A DNA stretch of 64,000 bases from Gelatoporia subvermispora B (GCA_000320605.2 KB445805.1:434001-498000); one strand, 5' to 3'; counted from the stretch's first letter, positions 1-12,300 are shown. The notes: generated from the sequence alone by a model not told the origin. Made by a program: numbers and translations.

Positions 1-1146
1 ACTATCCACGGTGGGGACGTCAAGTCTAAGGCAAGAGTATTTCGCGCACTTGCCGTTATTGACAAAGACGTCTAAGTGACTGGCAGTGGTCTGCTAGCAG
101 ACCGAGCGCGGAATTGCATAGTCAGCATGGACCGCGGAGGCAAATGAGTCGGTCGGAATATGGACCGGGCAAACACGACCATAATCACGGCGTTCACTGC
201 AATCCTGGCTCCGGCACATAGAAGCTTTGTTAATTACGAAGGTTCCGAGTCTCCTGCGCATCTCTACAAATTACAGAAGTTTTTACCTTCTACGCCATGG
301 CCTGTCTTATAGCCCCGAAGTGTTGGCCATGTCCCCGCGGTGCCTCTTCAAGGACATCAGACGGGAGCCACAAGTAAATCTGGCAACGAAGTGAATCATG
401 ATCAACAGGTCTTAGGAAAAGACGTTATAATAGCTATGCTTCTCGAGAAAACAGCGCTAAAACCGAACAAAGAAACCGCAACCCCACGCAGAACTGGGGC
501 GAGTCTCGTGAAAGTGCGTGGCAAACACGCCACGTTCCTCGGGCGGTTCCAAAATCCGGGTTTTTCGGGTTCGACCTGACCTCTCGACAACTGTTTTTAT
601 TACGCATCTGAGAGGCTTTAGATCAAAAATGTGCACAGAAGATTGTGGGGGGCCGCATTAGCCATATTACTGGTGAATCCAAATGATGAGCGATTCCACG
701 ATGATAGTTGGGCATCTTCATGTCGTCTCACAAATCCCTGTTTACATCGTATCACGCGGGATGAGCCTAGATAGTCATATGACCAGCACTACTGCCTGCG
801 ACATCGCGGGTAGTGGGAGTGAGTGATCATCATGGAACGACACCGTCATAAAACGGGAACTCTACTCTTGTAACATGAATGGAAAGACATGACGCAACAA
901 TTTATATGAACTCCTTCGTCCTTTTGTCGGAGTTAGGAAACACGTCAATCATTCGGCGACCGTCGAGAGCAACTTCGCGCTCGGACTCTGTAGATAATAT
1001 AAGACATCCCACGGTCATAGCAACACCAGAGGGCAGAGCGCTTCGGGATTCTTTCATCGACTGGGAGACGTACAATTTCGGAATCTAGCCACCAAGTTGA
1101 ATTGTAGCGTTCTACTTCATAGGTTTCCCCGTTGCTCCCGTTGGTG
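1..1146. other. non-coding, nothing recognised
   Basis: No open frame here shows protein-like composition, and none can be spliced into a coherent model. No repeat, tRNA or transposon end was recognised. It presumably contains the 5' region of the gene starting at 1147. Confidence 0.5.
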
Positions 1147-2477
1147 ATGTCGACCATGGAAGCTTGTGACCTGCAATGGTCCGAATCGATACCATTGCCA
1201 TTACCCTTCCCGCCGCCCACCGCCACACCTCTGCATGAACGCCACAGCGGTGCTGTCACGGATCTGCCGTTCCTTGCCTCAATGCCAACGGAGCCGGGAT
1301 CGAATAGCACGTACCGTGACGATGAACGAGCGCCCTTGTATCAGGTGAGTCCTAGACAAAGGCCTTGTTACAACGACCTGTCTACCACGAACGACGTTGT
1401 GGTAGGCTAGCTGGAGGAGGCGCCAGTTTGTGGTGGCGGCTTAAGTCAGTTGAGCGTGCACTGAATAATGCATTCACAGGGAACGGGAAGTGAGGGTGGC
1501 CGCGACGAGCCGTCTGCAGTGTCGCACTCAGCGCACACCTTCGGGGTGAGCCATGGCCAGACTGGGAGCTACGAGGCACCACGGCCTCCTCTGGTTCCCA
1601 CCTACAATGAGATGGCTCTAGCGCAGCATTTCAGCGCTGGTATCAAACCAATCAAACACGTAGATGAGCCCCCTGCAACAATAATACGACAGCAATCATT
1701 GAAGCTCAACGAGGTCAGTGACGTGTTTGATCGGTTCGGTAGCATCTAGCTGAGATTACTGCAGATGGCCGATTCCGGAGAGGGGCCGACCCTCGAGGAC
1801 CTTGAGGTCTGGTTCGAAACGGAACACGAAGACCTACTGGCCCTGAAGAAGCAATTCGAGAGTAATTGGAAACTTCGGCATACTGATGAGCAGACAGGCG
1901 GCTCCCTGCTATCGAATGGTATGTCAGTCGTATCAAGTGCAGTTCAGTGGTGTATTGACATGCCTTGCCAAAAGTACCGATGGCTCTTCAACAGTCACGA
2001 TACATGTCGGCTGAGCCTTGGGCCGTTGTTGATGCAAACGTTCAATGGGATGCGGTGAAGTCGGCTGACCAATTCGTAGGGAGACCGCATATCCTTCCGT
2101 CGCACTCTCCTGGTCGCGGGCCTAATAGTTATAGAACGTCGACACTTCATGGTCGTGAATTGTCAGCTGCTATGCCAGGTGGTTGCGTCGTGCATACAGC
2201 TAAGTCGACTTACTAATGTCTAGGTGAAATCGCAGCACCCTCCCGCACAAGCCAGCACTACAACATCGCCTCGCAGAGTGTCTACCGCGATTCGAGGACG
2301 ATGGGACACCAATCGCCGCAAGCTCCGCTGCCAGATTCGCAGACGAAAACGGGGGCAAAGAGGAGCTGTTCAAACGCTGAGGAGATCTCTGACGAGTACA
2401 GTCTTTCCAAGAGGCAGCGAGTCGACGACAGATCCAGTGGCTATGTAGAACGAGAGCAGATGGGTGGTGGATGGTGA
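1147..2477 (+). CDS. unrecognised five-exon gene, likely nuclear protein (gene W)
   Basis: Exons 1147-1344, 1480-1713, 1765-1918, 1975-2178 and 2224-2477 join in phase to 347 aa. Introns are 135, 51, 56 and 45 nt; the last has a TACTAAT branch site, and donors include GTGAGT, GTCAGT and GTATGT. The first 66 residues are Ser/Pro-rich. The middle (about 145-190) is charged and probably helical, with many Glu and Lys. The last exon carries a short basic stretch, SKRQR, that could be a nuclear localisation signal. I recognise no domain. A second ATG nine bases downstream (1156, ACCATGG) sits in better start context. The model rests on phase-consistent splicing alone, so the start and the fourth exon's acceptor (1974) are the weak points. 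A distant link to gene X is possible but not shown. Confidence 0.5.
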
Positions 2478-2954
2478 GAGGGAGGGAGGGAGGCTGCGTG
2501 GCACGTCACAGCTCTCCCCCTATGCGTGGCGGACGATTATGCACGGCTCCTCTTCGCTCATTCATCGGCTTTGAGCACATTTTGTTCGACGTTGTTAGTG
2601 TTTTGCCCGCATCCAACCCATGCAACACACCTTGAAGACCTCTGGGTTACGGGCAATGGTGTCCTTTCGCCCGATCGTTAGCCATCCTATAGTATGTCCG
2701 ATTTCGCACAATCGCTCCCAGTTGATTTTGACTGGTTTCACTGTCTCAGAGAGCCCAGACTCCAGGTAGCTAGGAACAAATCGGGATCGCCTACGACGGT
2801 GGGTCTATGTAGTGCTGAGACTCTGAAGACCGGCTTCATCCGACCCGCATATAGGATCGGCGTCTAACTCTTGCAACGCCAACTTCATGGCTCGAGTACT
2901 TACCAATGTACCACGTACCTCAGGGCGCTCATGCCCAACATCAGGAAAGTGTCC

Positions 2955-3125
2955 AGTTGGTCTGACACGTCTTAAAGGTCTGGATCAGACATATTCAGAC
3001 AACAAGTGGACCAGACACTGTTGTCTGAATCCATCAGGTTCATTTCTGAATCAGACGGTCAACGTCTTATTCAGACAAACTCAGACACCATCCAGACACC
3101 TCTCAGGCTGTCGTCAGAATGTCGA
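2955..3125. repeat. clustered TCAGACA / TGTCTGA short motifs
   Basis: The pentamer CAGAC or its complement GTCTG recurs many times in about 170 bp, often as TCAGACA or ATTCAGAC, with irregular spacing and on both strands. It is not a regular tandem array. A few more copies lie near 4690-4735. It could be a decayed minisatellite or a clustered binding site. Confidence 0.45.
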
Positions 3126-5089
3126 CAAAATTCAAATATATTATGACTACTGTAATGGTAAATACAGCTGTAACCGTCACACTTGTGAAGAGGCTGGCAT
3201 AGTGTCTGAATTGACCGGTACGGGTACATGGGGAATTTGGACGATGCATACCTCGTGAATGCAGATCCTATTGAGAGGGAGTGGGATGGTGACGGCCGGG
3301 TGATATCACACAAGCTGCACCAGGAAGTATAAGATTGGGCTCTGGTTCGGCAAGAGAGGCAGGGGAAGAAGTAATAAAGGCATAGAAAGTGTTGAGGACG
3401 ACTCACGGGCAGTGGATTTCTCCGGTGAAAGTATCGAGAAGACTAAGTCGATGTCAGGTGCGGGAGGATCGGATGTGCAGAGTGCAGCGCTAGACTTGGT
3501 GTTCCGGAGTAGACAGATGGTGTCTGCGCCAGGCATCGAGGATTGCGACCGAAGGAAAGTCTCTGTATGAGCTAGCAGGAGAGTATGTTAGCGTGATCAT
3601 TCAACATCATTGAAAGACAGCGAAGATAAAATATATCAAAAGCATGCTCCGAGGGTAGGTGCATGCGCCATCTGCATAACCAATGGCTATACGCAGCGGG
3701 CGCCAAGCACGACGTACCGTAGACAAATGATGTCTGCGCGGCGAGACACATCGTATAACGAATCAACGCCGCAATGACACTCGCAATCAGTTATGCAAGG
3801 CACATTACCAAGGCGGTATGATCCCGAGGAGGCGTGTGTCTTCCAATCTACCCCACTCGGCCCAAACTTGATGTCCCCTTGCAGTCTGCTGTACACCTCG
3901 GCAAAGGTCCCGCAGGTGCATTGCCGACACACCCAGACTACCAGTTGTCAGTTGCACTGGACAGTGGAGACCATAACCGTTCTCTAGGAACGCCGGACTC
4001 ATCGTAGATTAAATGCCCAGAGTCCTTACGCCTTCCAACCCGCTACTGCTTGCCCAGTTGCGCAGGAGCACAAGCATCACCCATGGCACCCTATCAGAAG
4101 GCAATGCACTCACTAGGCGGCACATGAAACCTAGACTGTGGAACAAAACATTTGTGCTTCATGAGTAGGACCAATGGAGGAGTGCGAAGGCAAACGAGAA
4201 CGGATGAGAGAGAAGTGAAAAGAATTCTGGCCTGGGAGATCGTGGGAATGTTTTGCTGTCATTCAACGCAATCACGTGATATGCGGACTTAGGGGTAAAT
4301 CAAGTATTTTACTACATTACGGGCTGGTGCAACGACATTATTCCGCGTGAAAATGTTTCTCAAATACTCTGGTCACATTTTAGGCAGCAAAATCTATGGC
4401 TACACCGAGAATCATATCAATTCGATAAAGTGTTCAAGACTATAGGACATAACGGAAAGAGGCCAAGATGGGCGTCTTCGACCCACAAAGCCGCGTCTTT
4501 CCCGCACGAGGCAAAATTGAGCCAGCACTGTAGCGGACCACTGTCTGTGGCGTGAACCCTGCGCATCCATCCATCCAGCATTCCCGCTATACAAAGCATA
4601 AATGGCGAATATGTGGATAGCAATAAGCGGCACGGGTGCGTGTCGAACGATGGCGCTCCATCATGAAGAAGCGCCCAAGACTCTCCAGACTGAACTCAGA
4701 CCCCCAGGGCACCTTCAGGTAAATTCAGACATATCAAGCGCGTCCAGGAAGTTGACACTTTCCTGATGAAAGACGGTTGTCACAGGCCTGCTGTTCATGC
4801 CCCACGCAATACACACACGTCTCACGAAAGTTGACATCTCATGCATGGTTCAGCGAACCGACTCGAGGATACGAGAGCCTGCACATACCACCTTCCTCCT
4901 CCTTCGCGATCTTGTAACTTGCCAAAAGGCCAGGCCCTGTTTCAAACGACTCTTCTGGCTCGCTCGCAACTTGTCCATCTCTGTCCATGTCTTAGATGGG
5001 TCCTATGGTCACTGACCTACATAGGCGTTACCATATCCATCTGGTGCCTCCATGCACCCCCATGCTTCCGGAGGTATGACTAGTGCCCA

Positions 5090-5172
5090 CCACGGGTACG
5101 GGTCATCCGCGCGGGTTTGGTACCCGTACCCGTACCCGTAACCGTGCGGGCACGGGCACGGGCACGGGTATC
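5090..5172. repeat. CCCGTA / GGGCAC hexamer minisatellite
   Basis: Short tandem hexamers are visible: consecutive CCCGTA units, then consecutive GGGCAC units, meeting at a rough inverted symmetry. This is ordinary simple-sequence DNA. Confidence 0.7.
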
Positions 5173-5526
5173 TCAGCCTTAGGTATACCGTATCCTGCTA
5201 CAACTTCAGGGGCTGTGGCCGCTGTTGCCTCGTGCCGATCATCGATCGTCGTGTCCATCCCGCCTCCTGTCAGCTAAATTGGACCCGCGATCGTTGGGAG
5301 GTGTGTATGTGGCGTACGTATATTCCTGAAGCTCTTGAGCTTGATAAACCGTACTGTAAGCTGTGTATCACCTGGAATGCTGGGAGTCTGGGACGTGAGC
5401 AGGTGGAACTCTCGCACCCAGAAGTCGAATTGCGCCGCCTAACTATGCATGGATTTTTCCCACATCGCAAGTAGCGTAAAAAGAGATCCTCGGACATGAG
5501 AATCCTACCTCTCCTTCATCCCCTCC

Positions 5527-6532
5527 ATGTCTTCCCAAGTCATCGCAAACGGTACCTACTTCATCTTTGGTGCTCAACAGGGAACACGGGGAACGGCGTT
5601 GGAATTTGAAGATGGCACCGATGGGGAGAATCTTACATCATGGCAGTATACCGGCGATGCTAATCAACAGGTACGTCCTTCAGCATCACTCCCTCAAAGT
5701 TACGTTCTGAATAGCCCACACATAGTGGAAGGTTGCGGGAGATTCGTCCACGCTTACCTTTCAGAATGTGATGTCCAGCCTATACATCTCATTCACGCCG
5801 ACATCAAGCGGACGTCAGTATATCACTGCGAGCAAACAGCCATTCCAGTGGTTTGCAGAGGAAATCGATGGCACCTTCTCGTTAGCATTTTGATCACCCG
5901 GTTTCAAGGGATGGTACACTGATTCTTTCTTTCACTAGATTCTCGAATGATTCTACTTTCGCTGCCTCCTGGAACATAGATGGCGGCGGCACCGTCGATA
6001 ACACACCGGTATGTTGTATCCGACATCTCGGTTCTCTCGTGAAGTCTCTTCTCACTACGACCTCCGATCTTAGGTCATTGTGTATCAAAGCATCACGCCT
6101 TTCACGATCTATTCGACAGCACCTCTCGGGATTGACGTCCCTGGAAGTCCGTCGAGTTCAGGCGGGGGACAAGCCTCGTCGTCTGGTGTGTCAGGCTCAG
6201 GCGGGGGACAAGCCTCATCGTCTGGCGTGTCAGGCTCAGGCGTGCCAGCACCTTCAAACAGTAACACAGCCTCTGGTGGTGGCAAGCACGCTGACACCGG
6301 GGCGATTGTAGGCGGCACAGTTGGGGCCATCCTAGCGGCCATCGCAATCGGGCTGGCCCTGTGGGGCTTGCTGCAGTGGCGGCTCGATGATGAGGGCTGG
6401 ACGTGCTGTTGGCGACAGAGGCGTCCTGAGAAGGGTAAGCCCACGGGCTGGCTGTGCTTCAGGCGACCGGTCGTTTCTGAGAAGGCTGCTTCGAGCAAGG
6501 GAATTCGGGCTATGGCGCTGTCCGTTTTCTGA
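5527..6532 (+). CDS. beta-trefoil (ricin-B-like) lectin with single membrane span
   Basis: Exons 5527-5670, 5726-5880, 5939-6008 and 6074-6532 give 275 aa. Residues 1 to about 125 resemble a ricin-B-like carbohydrate-binding fold: a GTYFIFG start, then a NQQWKV motif of the QxW type. A Ser/Gly-rich linker follows, holding two exact 13-residue units (GGGQASSSGVSGS), a recent 39-bp duplication. About 23 hydrophobic residues beginning near IVGGTVGAILAAI form a membrane span, followed by a basic, Cys/Trp-containing tail. There is no obvious signal peptide at this start, so insertion may rely on the internal span. The stop lies directly before the relics of a protein kinase, so this may be the outer half of a former lectin receptor kinase. 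The domain call is by pattern only. Confidence 0.6.
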
Positions 6533-6599
6533 TGTCAGCTTATCGGATCAGCAGTATATTTCTCGGCCGCGAGTCCCTGACGGTTCATGATGGTGTACA

Positions 6600-7700
6600 T
6601 GCTTCACGCCATTCGAGTGGCCCCTGTCTCGGTAAAAAAATTTCGATGCTGAAGTCTTGTTTGAAGCATACAACGTGTCAGATGGAAATATCAGGCAATT
6701 GTCCGAGGGTTCGCAGCTCTATCCCGGTGATAGGACGTGTGCCGCAGTCTGGCAGTCTCATGTTGGCTGCCCTTTCCCCAGGGCGCAATTCCCTGAATCC
6801 ATGCCTGGATCACATTGCAGTCGACAATACTCAAGGGCCGATGGCGAGGATCCTCAGTGGCTATTCAACGTCCCAGGAGCGCTGGCCTCGACGTATGGTT
6901 AAGATTCGTATGATCACGAGATACATGCTGACCATGCCATCGGACTATCATCAGGACCCTGAAACGGGAAGCCGACATCTGGCACGATCTTCGACATGAC
7001 AATACTGTGCCTGTTTACGGGGCACCAACATCGACCGATCCGCCGTTCATGGTCTCGCGTTACATGCGCAACGGCCATACTCTCAAATACCTCTACACGT
7101 GCCCTAAGGAAAACAGAGTCCGTTTGGTAAGTCCTATCTAGTATCGCTTGATTTCCCGCCGCGTTTCGTCACGTTCATCTCGCGCTCGTTGTAGCTTTAC
7201 GAGGTTTCCATGGGTATGCGCCACCTGCACGATGAACGGGTAGTCCACGGAGATCTCAAAGGCGTGAGTAGCCTTCGCGATCGTCGCGGGCACAGGCCGG
7301 TTACATTGTTTTGATAGGTCAATGTGCTCGTCGATGATTCGGGTCACGCTCGTATATCCGATTTCGGCCTATCATCTGTCATCAACTCAGCGACTAACAA
7401 GAGCCAGTCGAAGCCAGCCGTGGGTACCTTGCGGTTCATAGCTCCCGAGGCGATCAAGACGGGCAACTTGACATACGCCACCAATGTGTATGCATTCGCG
7501 CGGCTGATCTATGAGGCAAGGATCATTTCGTAAGCCCGCATGTACATTCCTAAAGCCGAACAAACGTTCACGGGAGAAGCACCTTCCTTGGAGGAGTATG
7601 GTGCAGACGTAGCAGCCGGGACGGTGTGTCGGAGGACGACTATAGTCTCCCATGTGCCTGCAGTATCTGATAAAATCCACAGCAAAGGGTGATCAGAGAT
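6600..7700 (+). pseudogene. broken tyrosine-kinase-like protein kinase domain
   Basis: Kinase subdomains are readable but not in one intact frame. About 6950-7126 encodes an alpha-C/hinge-like stretch (READIWHDLRHDN, then PFMVSRYMRNG). Exon 7195-7263 ends in the catalytic loop HGDLKG, and the exon from 7318 gives VNVLVDD, the DFG motif, RFIAPEA (APE motif) and a DVYAFA-like segment written NVYAFA. Introns 7127-7194 and 7264-7317 are canonical. The N-lobe is interrupted: IRMITRYM and RTLKREAD lie in different frames around 6930-6960. The C-lobe also breaks after LIYE near 7525; an ATG-less remnant (TGEAPSLEEYGADVAAG) lies in another frame at about 7570-7620. The family is the Agaricomycete TKL-type kinases. 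Undetected introns could rescue part of it, but more than one lesion is needed to explain the reading. Confidence 0.6.
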
Positions 7701-8540
7701 AAGATAATATCGTTCGTCTCAAGAGAGCTACTGAGCTGCAATTCAGGCCGCGTCGACGGTCACCCAAGTTACGATGGACGCAGCATCTTTGGGAGAACTT
7801 TGCGCATTGCATCGCTACAACTATCTGCTGGAACTGGATGCCTTGCATAGACCTTGCGCCTTATAGGCCTCATGTCTCGGCGATATCGTTCACCATGAGT
7901 GTCCTCAGGTTTTGTACGCGTCACACACCATGTGGTCAGTTGCACGTTTCCCCACAGATCGGACTCCTTCTACTTTCCGACAGCTTTCTGCGATGCTCAG
8001 CGCTCAGCACTGATAAACTCGGAGAATTTTCTCTTAGTAATTCTTCAAACATGTCACTGACATCCGCTGCTGCCAACGCGTGTCTACAAACTGATATCTA
8101 CGCGCACATGTTATGGCGGGACGCCTGTGTCCCTAGTTCTGACATTATTCACAATAAAACAGGTAGCTCACGAGTGGGCTTTGCTCTCAGAATGTTGTGC
8201 GTTGGTCAGCGATAGTACAATACAGTCCCGAGAGCTGGCCTTACTTCAACATTAACGATTACAGATTCGTGAACTAACACCGCAAGCACTACAGGTGTGG
8301 CGGTGGCGGGCCGTATCAGCCATTGAAATATTGAGCACTCAACAAGTATAAATGCTAGCCCCATGAGCACCGCGGCGACAGATGTGAAATATACGAGCGG
8401 GATTTTGGATGCGAATAGAATCACCAGGATGGATATGTTAGTTGCGCGATGGGACTCGCATTAGGGCCAGTGACAAATACAATGAGATAGCTGCTGATAG
8501 CGAGCATAATTGGCAACTTCTAGACTACGCTACAAGTTAA
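7701..8540. other. non-coding; possible orphan membrane-segment fragment
   Basis: No gene model. On the minus strand 8206-8424 a 72-codon frame contains a strongly hydrophobic segment (FTSVAAVLMGLAFILVE) of the kind seen in multi-span membrane proteins, with no neighbouring exons that fit. It may be a relic. Confidence 0.35.
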
Positions 8541-10066
8541 GAGTGTGTCTCCTGGTTGGAATACATACAGTCCTCCGTCCTTCAGCAAGTGGAGTATGGA
8601 GATGGTGCGTTTATAGCACCTCTAGAAGCGAGCTCCAAGGGCACAACCCCAGCTCTGCAAAGCCCCAGACGGCACTCCGAGATTATTCCGCGCACGAAGC
8701 GGAGTCGGTTTTGTCGTAAGCAATATGTGAAGCTATGGCGCTTGAGTTGTAAGCGAATCGCTACCTGTGATCTCGATTCTCCGTTCACGACGTGCAATTT
8801 ACACATGGGATATCACCGTAGCCAGGAGTTATTCACGCATTCGATGCAACATATCCCCAACTTGCAACGCCTTTGCCTATGAAAACTCACCATGCTACTG
8901 GGTGTCACATCGACGAACGTCACACCAACGGATTTCCAGCGGCGAGCGTACCATCGATGGAAATGTCAAGCGACACAGACAGTGGCATGTATGTGGGCGG
9001 CAGTTATGGTTTCGTGGGACGGGTGAGACTCTTCAACGTCTGTGTCGCCGAAAACCCTCTACAAATATCATGTATTGGCGCTTTATAGGAAGGCTCTGCC
9101 CTCATCTTTTGTATGCGATCATTCTGTGTGGATCTGCATTTTACTACAGCATTTACGTAGCAAAACCAGACGATAGATGACGCATATGCGTTATCATGCA
9201 GGACACGTCCGCGGCCTTGTTTCAGCTCCAACCAACGGAGCTACAATACGAGGGGACCGATGATCAAACAACTCGATCTCCGGCTGTATATTAGCATCCG
9301 GTATCACCGCCGTCGGCGGTCGTTTCGTATAGCACAGTTCGGTACAACAGCGATTGTACCGAACGTCGGATAACACGAGAAATGGACCTAACACAGCGCT
9401 GGTGCCAGAGCACCACGCGCTGCAGATGGTCAGTTATTCATGCTATTGGTTCCGTAGCATCGCGTTGACCCTACTTCAAACGTCAAACAACCATCTCGAG
9501 GCAGCGCAAGCAGCACGAGAGGAGGAAATTCGCCGCGTGCGGGAGTTGTACAGAATGTTCGTCGTCAAGGATCGAGTCTTCCAGATTTAGAGCTTGAGAC
9601 CAACCCATGTACTATCGCGTTACTGGTCATATCCCCGCAGTGAGTTGTACGATATTCGATGTGATTTAAGTCACCTCGTGGGCGGCACCGATAATTGTCA
9701 TGCATAACTCCACCTGTAGACCGGGCCCACAAAGGCGGTAGGGTCCCCACACAAGGAAGTTATGTTGAGAATGATGATGTCGTCAATCGAGTCATATGTA
9801 GCAAAAATACCACGCAGAACCTGCTACAAGATACGGTCAGCGTACCACTCCATTACCTAAAGTACATAGCTCACATTCGGGATGCAATCGAGTCCAGTCA
9901 ATGCATACGCCAGTCCTTCGCAAAGGTGGGAGAGAAGGATGATGCGGGCCTTGGGGCTGTACTTTTCGACATCGGGGCTCACGAGTGGCGGGATGCGAGG
10001 TTCGTGAAGCGCAGAGGACGGGATCGAGACCTTCAGCTGGTGACCATCATACACTTGAGGGGATAG
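8540..10066 (+). pseudogene. decayed tandem copy of gene X (X-prime)
   Basis: This stretch matches the intact X gene just downstream (10359-11618) block by block. Matches include DERHTNG and GSYGFVG before a GTGAGA donor at about 9022, a segment from about 9200 (SAALFQLQPTELQ), the helical segment AAREEEIRRVRELY, and a block at 9715-9790 around VDRAHKGG and VNRV. It is broken. The reading frame shifts just before the conserved YPQLATP segment near 8840-8865, a frameshift puts a stop after SPAVY near 9290, and the helical segment ends in a premature stop at about 9588. Its 3' end joins the conserved upstream DNA of X at about 10067. The relation to X is read directly from the sequence; the function of X is unknown. 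Confidence 0.75.
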
Positions 10067-10358
10067 TCTAGCGGCCTTGAGACTGCGTTATGACCTTCTA
10101 AACGTATCCTTAGGTGCGAGACATTTAGTCTGCCGCCCTCTTATAATCGAAGGGTTCAGATGGTACGTTCCTAGAACCCGTGGAAGAAGCTACAGAGACA
10201 TACCGCAGTTTTGTAGAGCGTCAGACGGCGCTCCGAGGGTGTCCCCGCACGTGGGGCGGAGTTGATTTTCTCGGGAGCAATTTGTGAAGCTGAATTCCTG
10301 CGTCTGAATTGTGGCGAACCATTGCCTGTGCTTTCCGTCCACGTTGTTCAGCTTTACC
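10067..10358 (+). promoter_or_regulatory. conserved DNA upstream of gene X (left copy)
   Basis: About 290 bp directly before the X start is strongly conserved in the right-arm copy (47136 to about 47430, minus strand), including CCGCCCTCTTATAATCGA at 10133-10150. One frame in each copy is open for about 45 codons around the residues TALRGCPRTWGGVDF, so an unrecognised 5' exon is possible. I read it as promoter plus leader. Confidence 0.45.
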
Positions 10359-11618
10359 ATGGCCTACCTACACTGCCAGAATTACTCCGCATTCGGTTCA
10401 GCATATCCCCACCTTGCGAACACCTCACCGATGGAGGCTCACTATGTCACAGGGTTCCAAGTCGACGAACGCCACACAAGCGAACTCTCAGCAAGGAGGT
10501 CATCCATGGCGATGCCAAGCAACACAGACAATGGTCTGTATGTTGGTTATGACTATAATTTCATAGGGCAGGTGAGATCCTTCAGTACTCGTATTGGTGA
10601 TGATTTTCTCTGTGTATATCGTGTGCTGCCGCCCTTGTGAAGGGGTTCTGTTTCGTCGCTTTTAGCGAGAGTGTTACGTGTGCCGTTCTATGACAATTTT
10701 GCGTGACAAACAGTGGCTGATGCATATGTGTACTCACGCAGGATACGACCTCGACCTTCTTTCAGCTCCAGCCATCGGAGCTACAAAACGGGGGGAGCAA
10801 TGGTCAAGTAACACATTGTCCAGCTGTATATCAGCAACCGAACCCAATGACCTCAGCGGTCTCCACGTATAACGCGGCTCAGTACAAGAGCGACTGTACC
10901 GAGCAGATAACACAAACAGATGGACCCGACACAACACTGGTGCCAGAGCACCACACGCCGCAGGAGGTCAGTGACTCATGTCATCTGCTCTGCAACAGCA
11001 TGCCGAGCCTGATACAGACGTCGAACAACGATACCGAGGCAGTGAAGGCAGCACAGGCTAGGGAAGCTCGCCGCTTGCGAGACTGGAACGAGCTGGTCGT
11101 CGTCAGGGATCGCGTTTCTCGTATTTTGGACTTTCGACCAATCCATGTCCCAACGCGTGACGATTCATTTCCATCCCGCAGTGAGTTATAGGGTATTCTG
11201 TGTGATCTATACTCACTTCGATGGTAGCACCGATGGCTGTCATACCATTCCCGCCTGTAGATCGAACGAACAAAGGCGATATGATCCCCGCTCAGGAGAG
11301 TTATATTGAGAGTGCCGATGCCGTCAACCGAGCCATCATGCAGCAAAGATACTACGCAGAACTTGCTTCAGAATATGGTCAGCCACCAATCACATTACCT
11401 ACATTGCATCGCTCACATCTGCTGTAGAATCGAGCCAGGTCGATGGCACCGATCATTGGCAAAGCTGGGAGGAGAGGAGGATGCGGGCCTTGGACCCGTG
11501 CCTTTCGGGATCGGGGCTCACAAATGGAGGTGAACGAGGGTGGTGGAACACGGAGGACTGGATCGAGACCTACAAGAGCTACGGGTCAGACAGTGGACTT
11601 CCTCACTACCACGGATGA
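10359..11618 (+). CDS. unknown four-exon gene X, left copy (X-A)
   Basis: Exons 10359-10571, 10742-11180, 11261-11377 and 11428-11618 give 319 aa with phases 0, 1 and 1. The start is an ACCATGG. The same four exons, with identical lengths for exons 1, 3 and 4 and identical lengths for introns 2 and 3, are found inverted at 45875-47135. The N-terminal 70 residues are Tyr/Ser/Met-rich. Residues of about 165-195 form a charged, probably helical segment (EAVKAAQAREARRLRDW), and the C-terminus holds a conserved WWNTEDWIETYKS patch. There is no signal peptide, membrane span or known domain. It is transcribed toward Y-A, with convergent 3' ends 682 bp apart. Because both copies stay open over about 320 codons while a tandem neighbour has decayed, the gene is probably under selection. 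Its function is not known to me. Confidence 0.75.
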
Positions 11619-12300
11619 CACAACCATGTATCCGACCGACGTATTCCCGATAGACACGTCACAACCCCTTTGCCATGTGGATATCGCGGCAGAGTCTCCA
11701 TGCCATCTCTTCGCTTGTCCCGCATGGAACACATATGCGTAACAGTTAGGGTAACACATTCACGATGTGTAGCCTAATTTTGCTGTGTTGCTAGTGTTGC
11801 TCGAAGCATCCTGAATACCGCGCTATGGGTCTAGCTGGGTCTGAGAGCCCATAGAAGTGAACAGATCGTGAGTGTCCTTACTATCATATCATGAAATCGC
11901 GACTGCACGCATGCGAAGTAAAGATCATGGGATGCTGGGCATTCGGCATTGAGTATGTTTTGCTGCCGGGGTCACGGGCACTATAAACTTGAGACGAGGC
12001 GGCTGTGTAAACGGCGCATCGGGCGTACCCGGCCCGGCTTGAGTATACAATTGCAGCGAGACAGGTCATCGATCCCTGCTTTCTAACCTGCCTTCGATCG
12101 TGACACAACGTCTAACTATCGCGCCAAATCACAACGTCAAGATACATGTTCCAAGATACTATACTATACTCTGTCATTCGTTCGAACGGTCAAAGTGAGG
12201 GATATCGAGGGAAGGCGAAAAGAACAAACACAGGCGTGACATGCAGGGGCCGACGACAAAGTGAACTGAAATGTACTTGTCCTTATTATCCTTCAGTACC
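11619..12300. other. conserved intergenic DNA between convergent X-A and Y-A
   Basis: This 3'-to-3' interval matches the mirror interval 45209-45874 over nearly its whole length, with small indels. It contains a minus-strand frame (11884-12108) whose reading is kept in the right copy apart from an inserted codon and a changed end. It is probably the overlapping 3' UTRs of Y and X. Confidence 0.55.

Larger units (their letters stand above)
2478..5526. other. long non-coding stretch with two repeat patches
   Basis: No gene could be assembled. It holds a CAGAC/GTCTG-rich patch (about 2955-3125, echoed near 4685-4735) and a CCCGTA/GGGCAC minisatellite (5090-5172). A near-repeat of about 25 bp built around GCAGACA-CAT-TGTCTAC occurs at about 3505-3530 and 3717-3742. 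Small minus-strand frames around 3300-3540 look partly protein-like but have no supportable model. Confidence 0.4.

Noticed and set aside
10967..10998. Apparent 32-nt intron (GTCAGT ... CAG) inside X exon 2
   Set aside because: Too short for this genome, and removing 32 nt breaks the frame that is open through it in both X-A and X-B.
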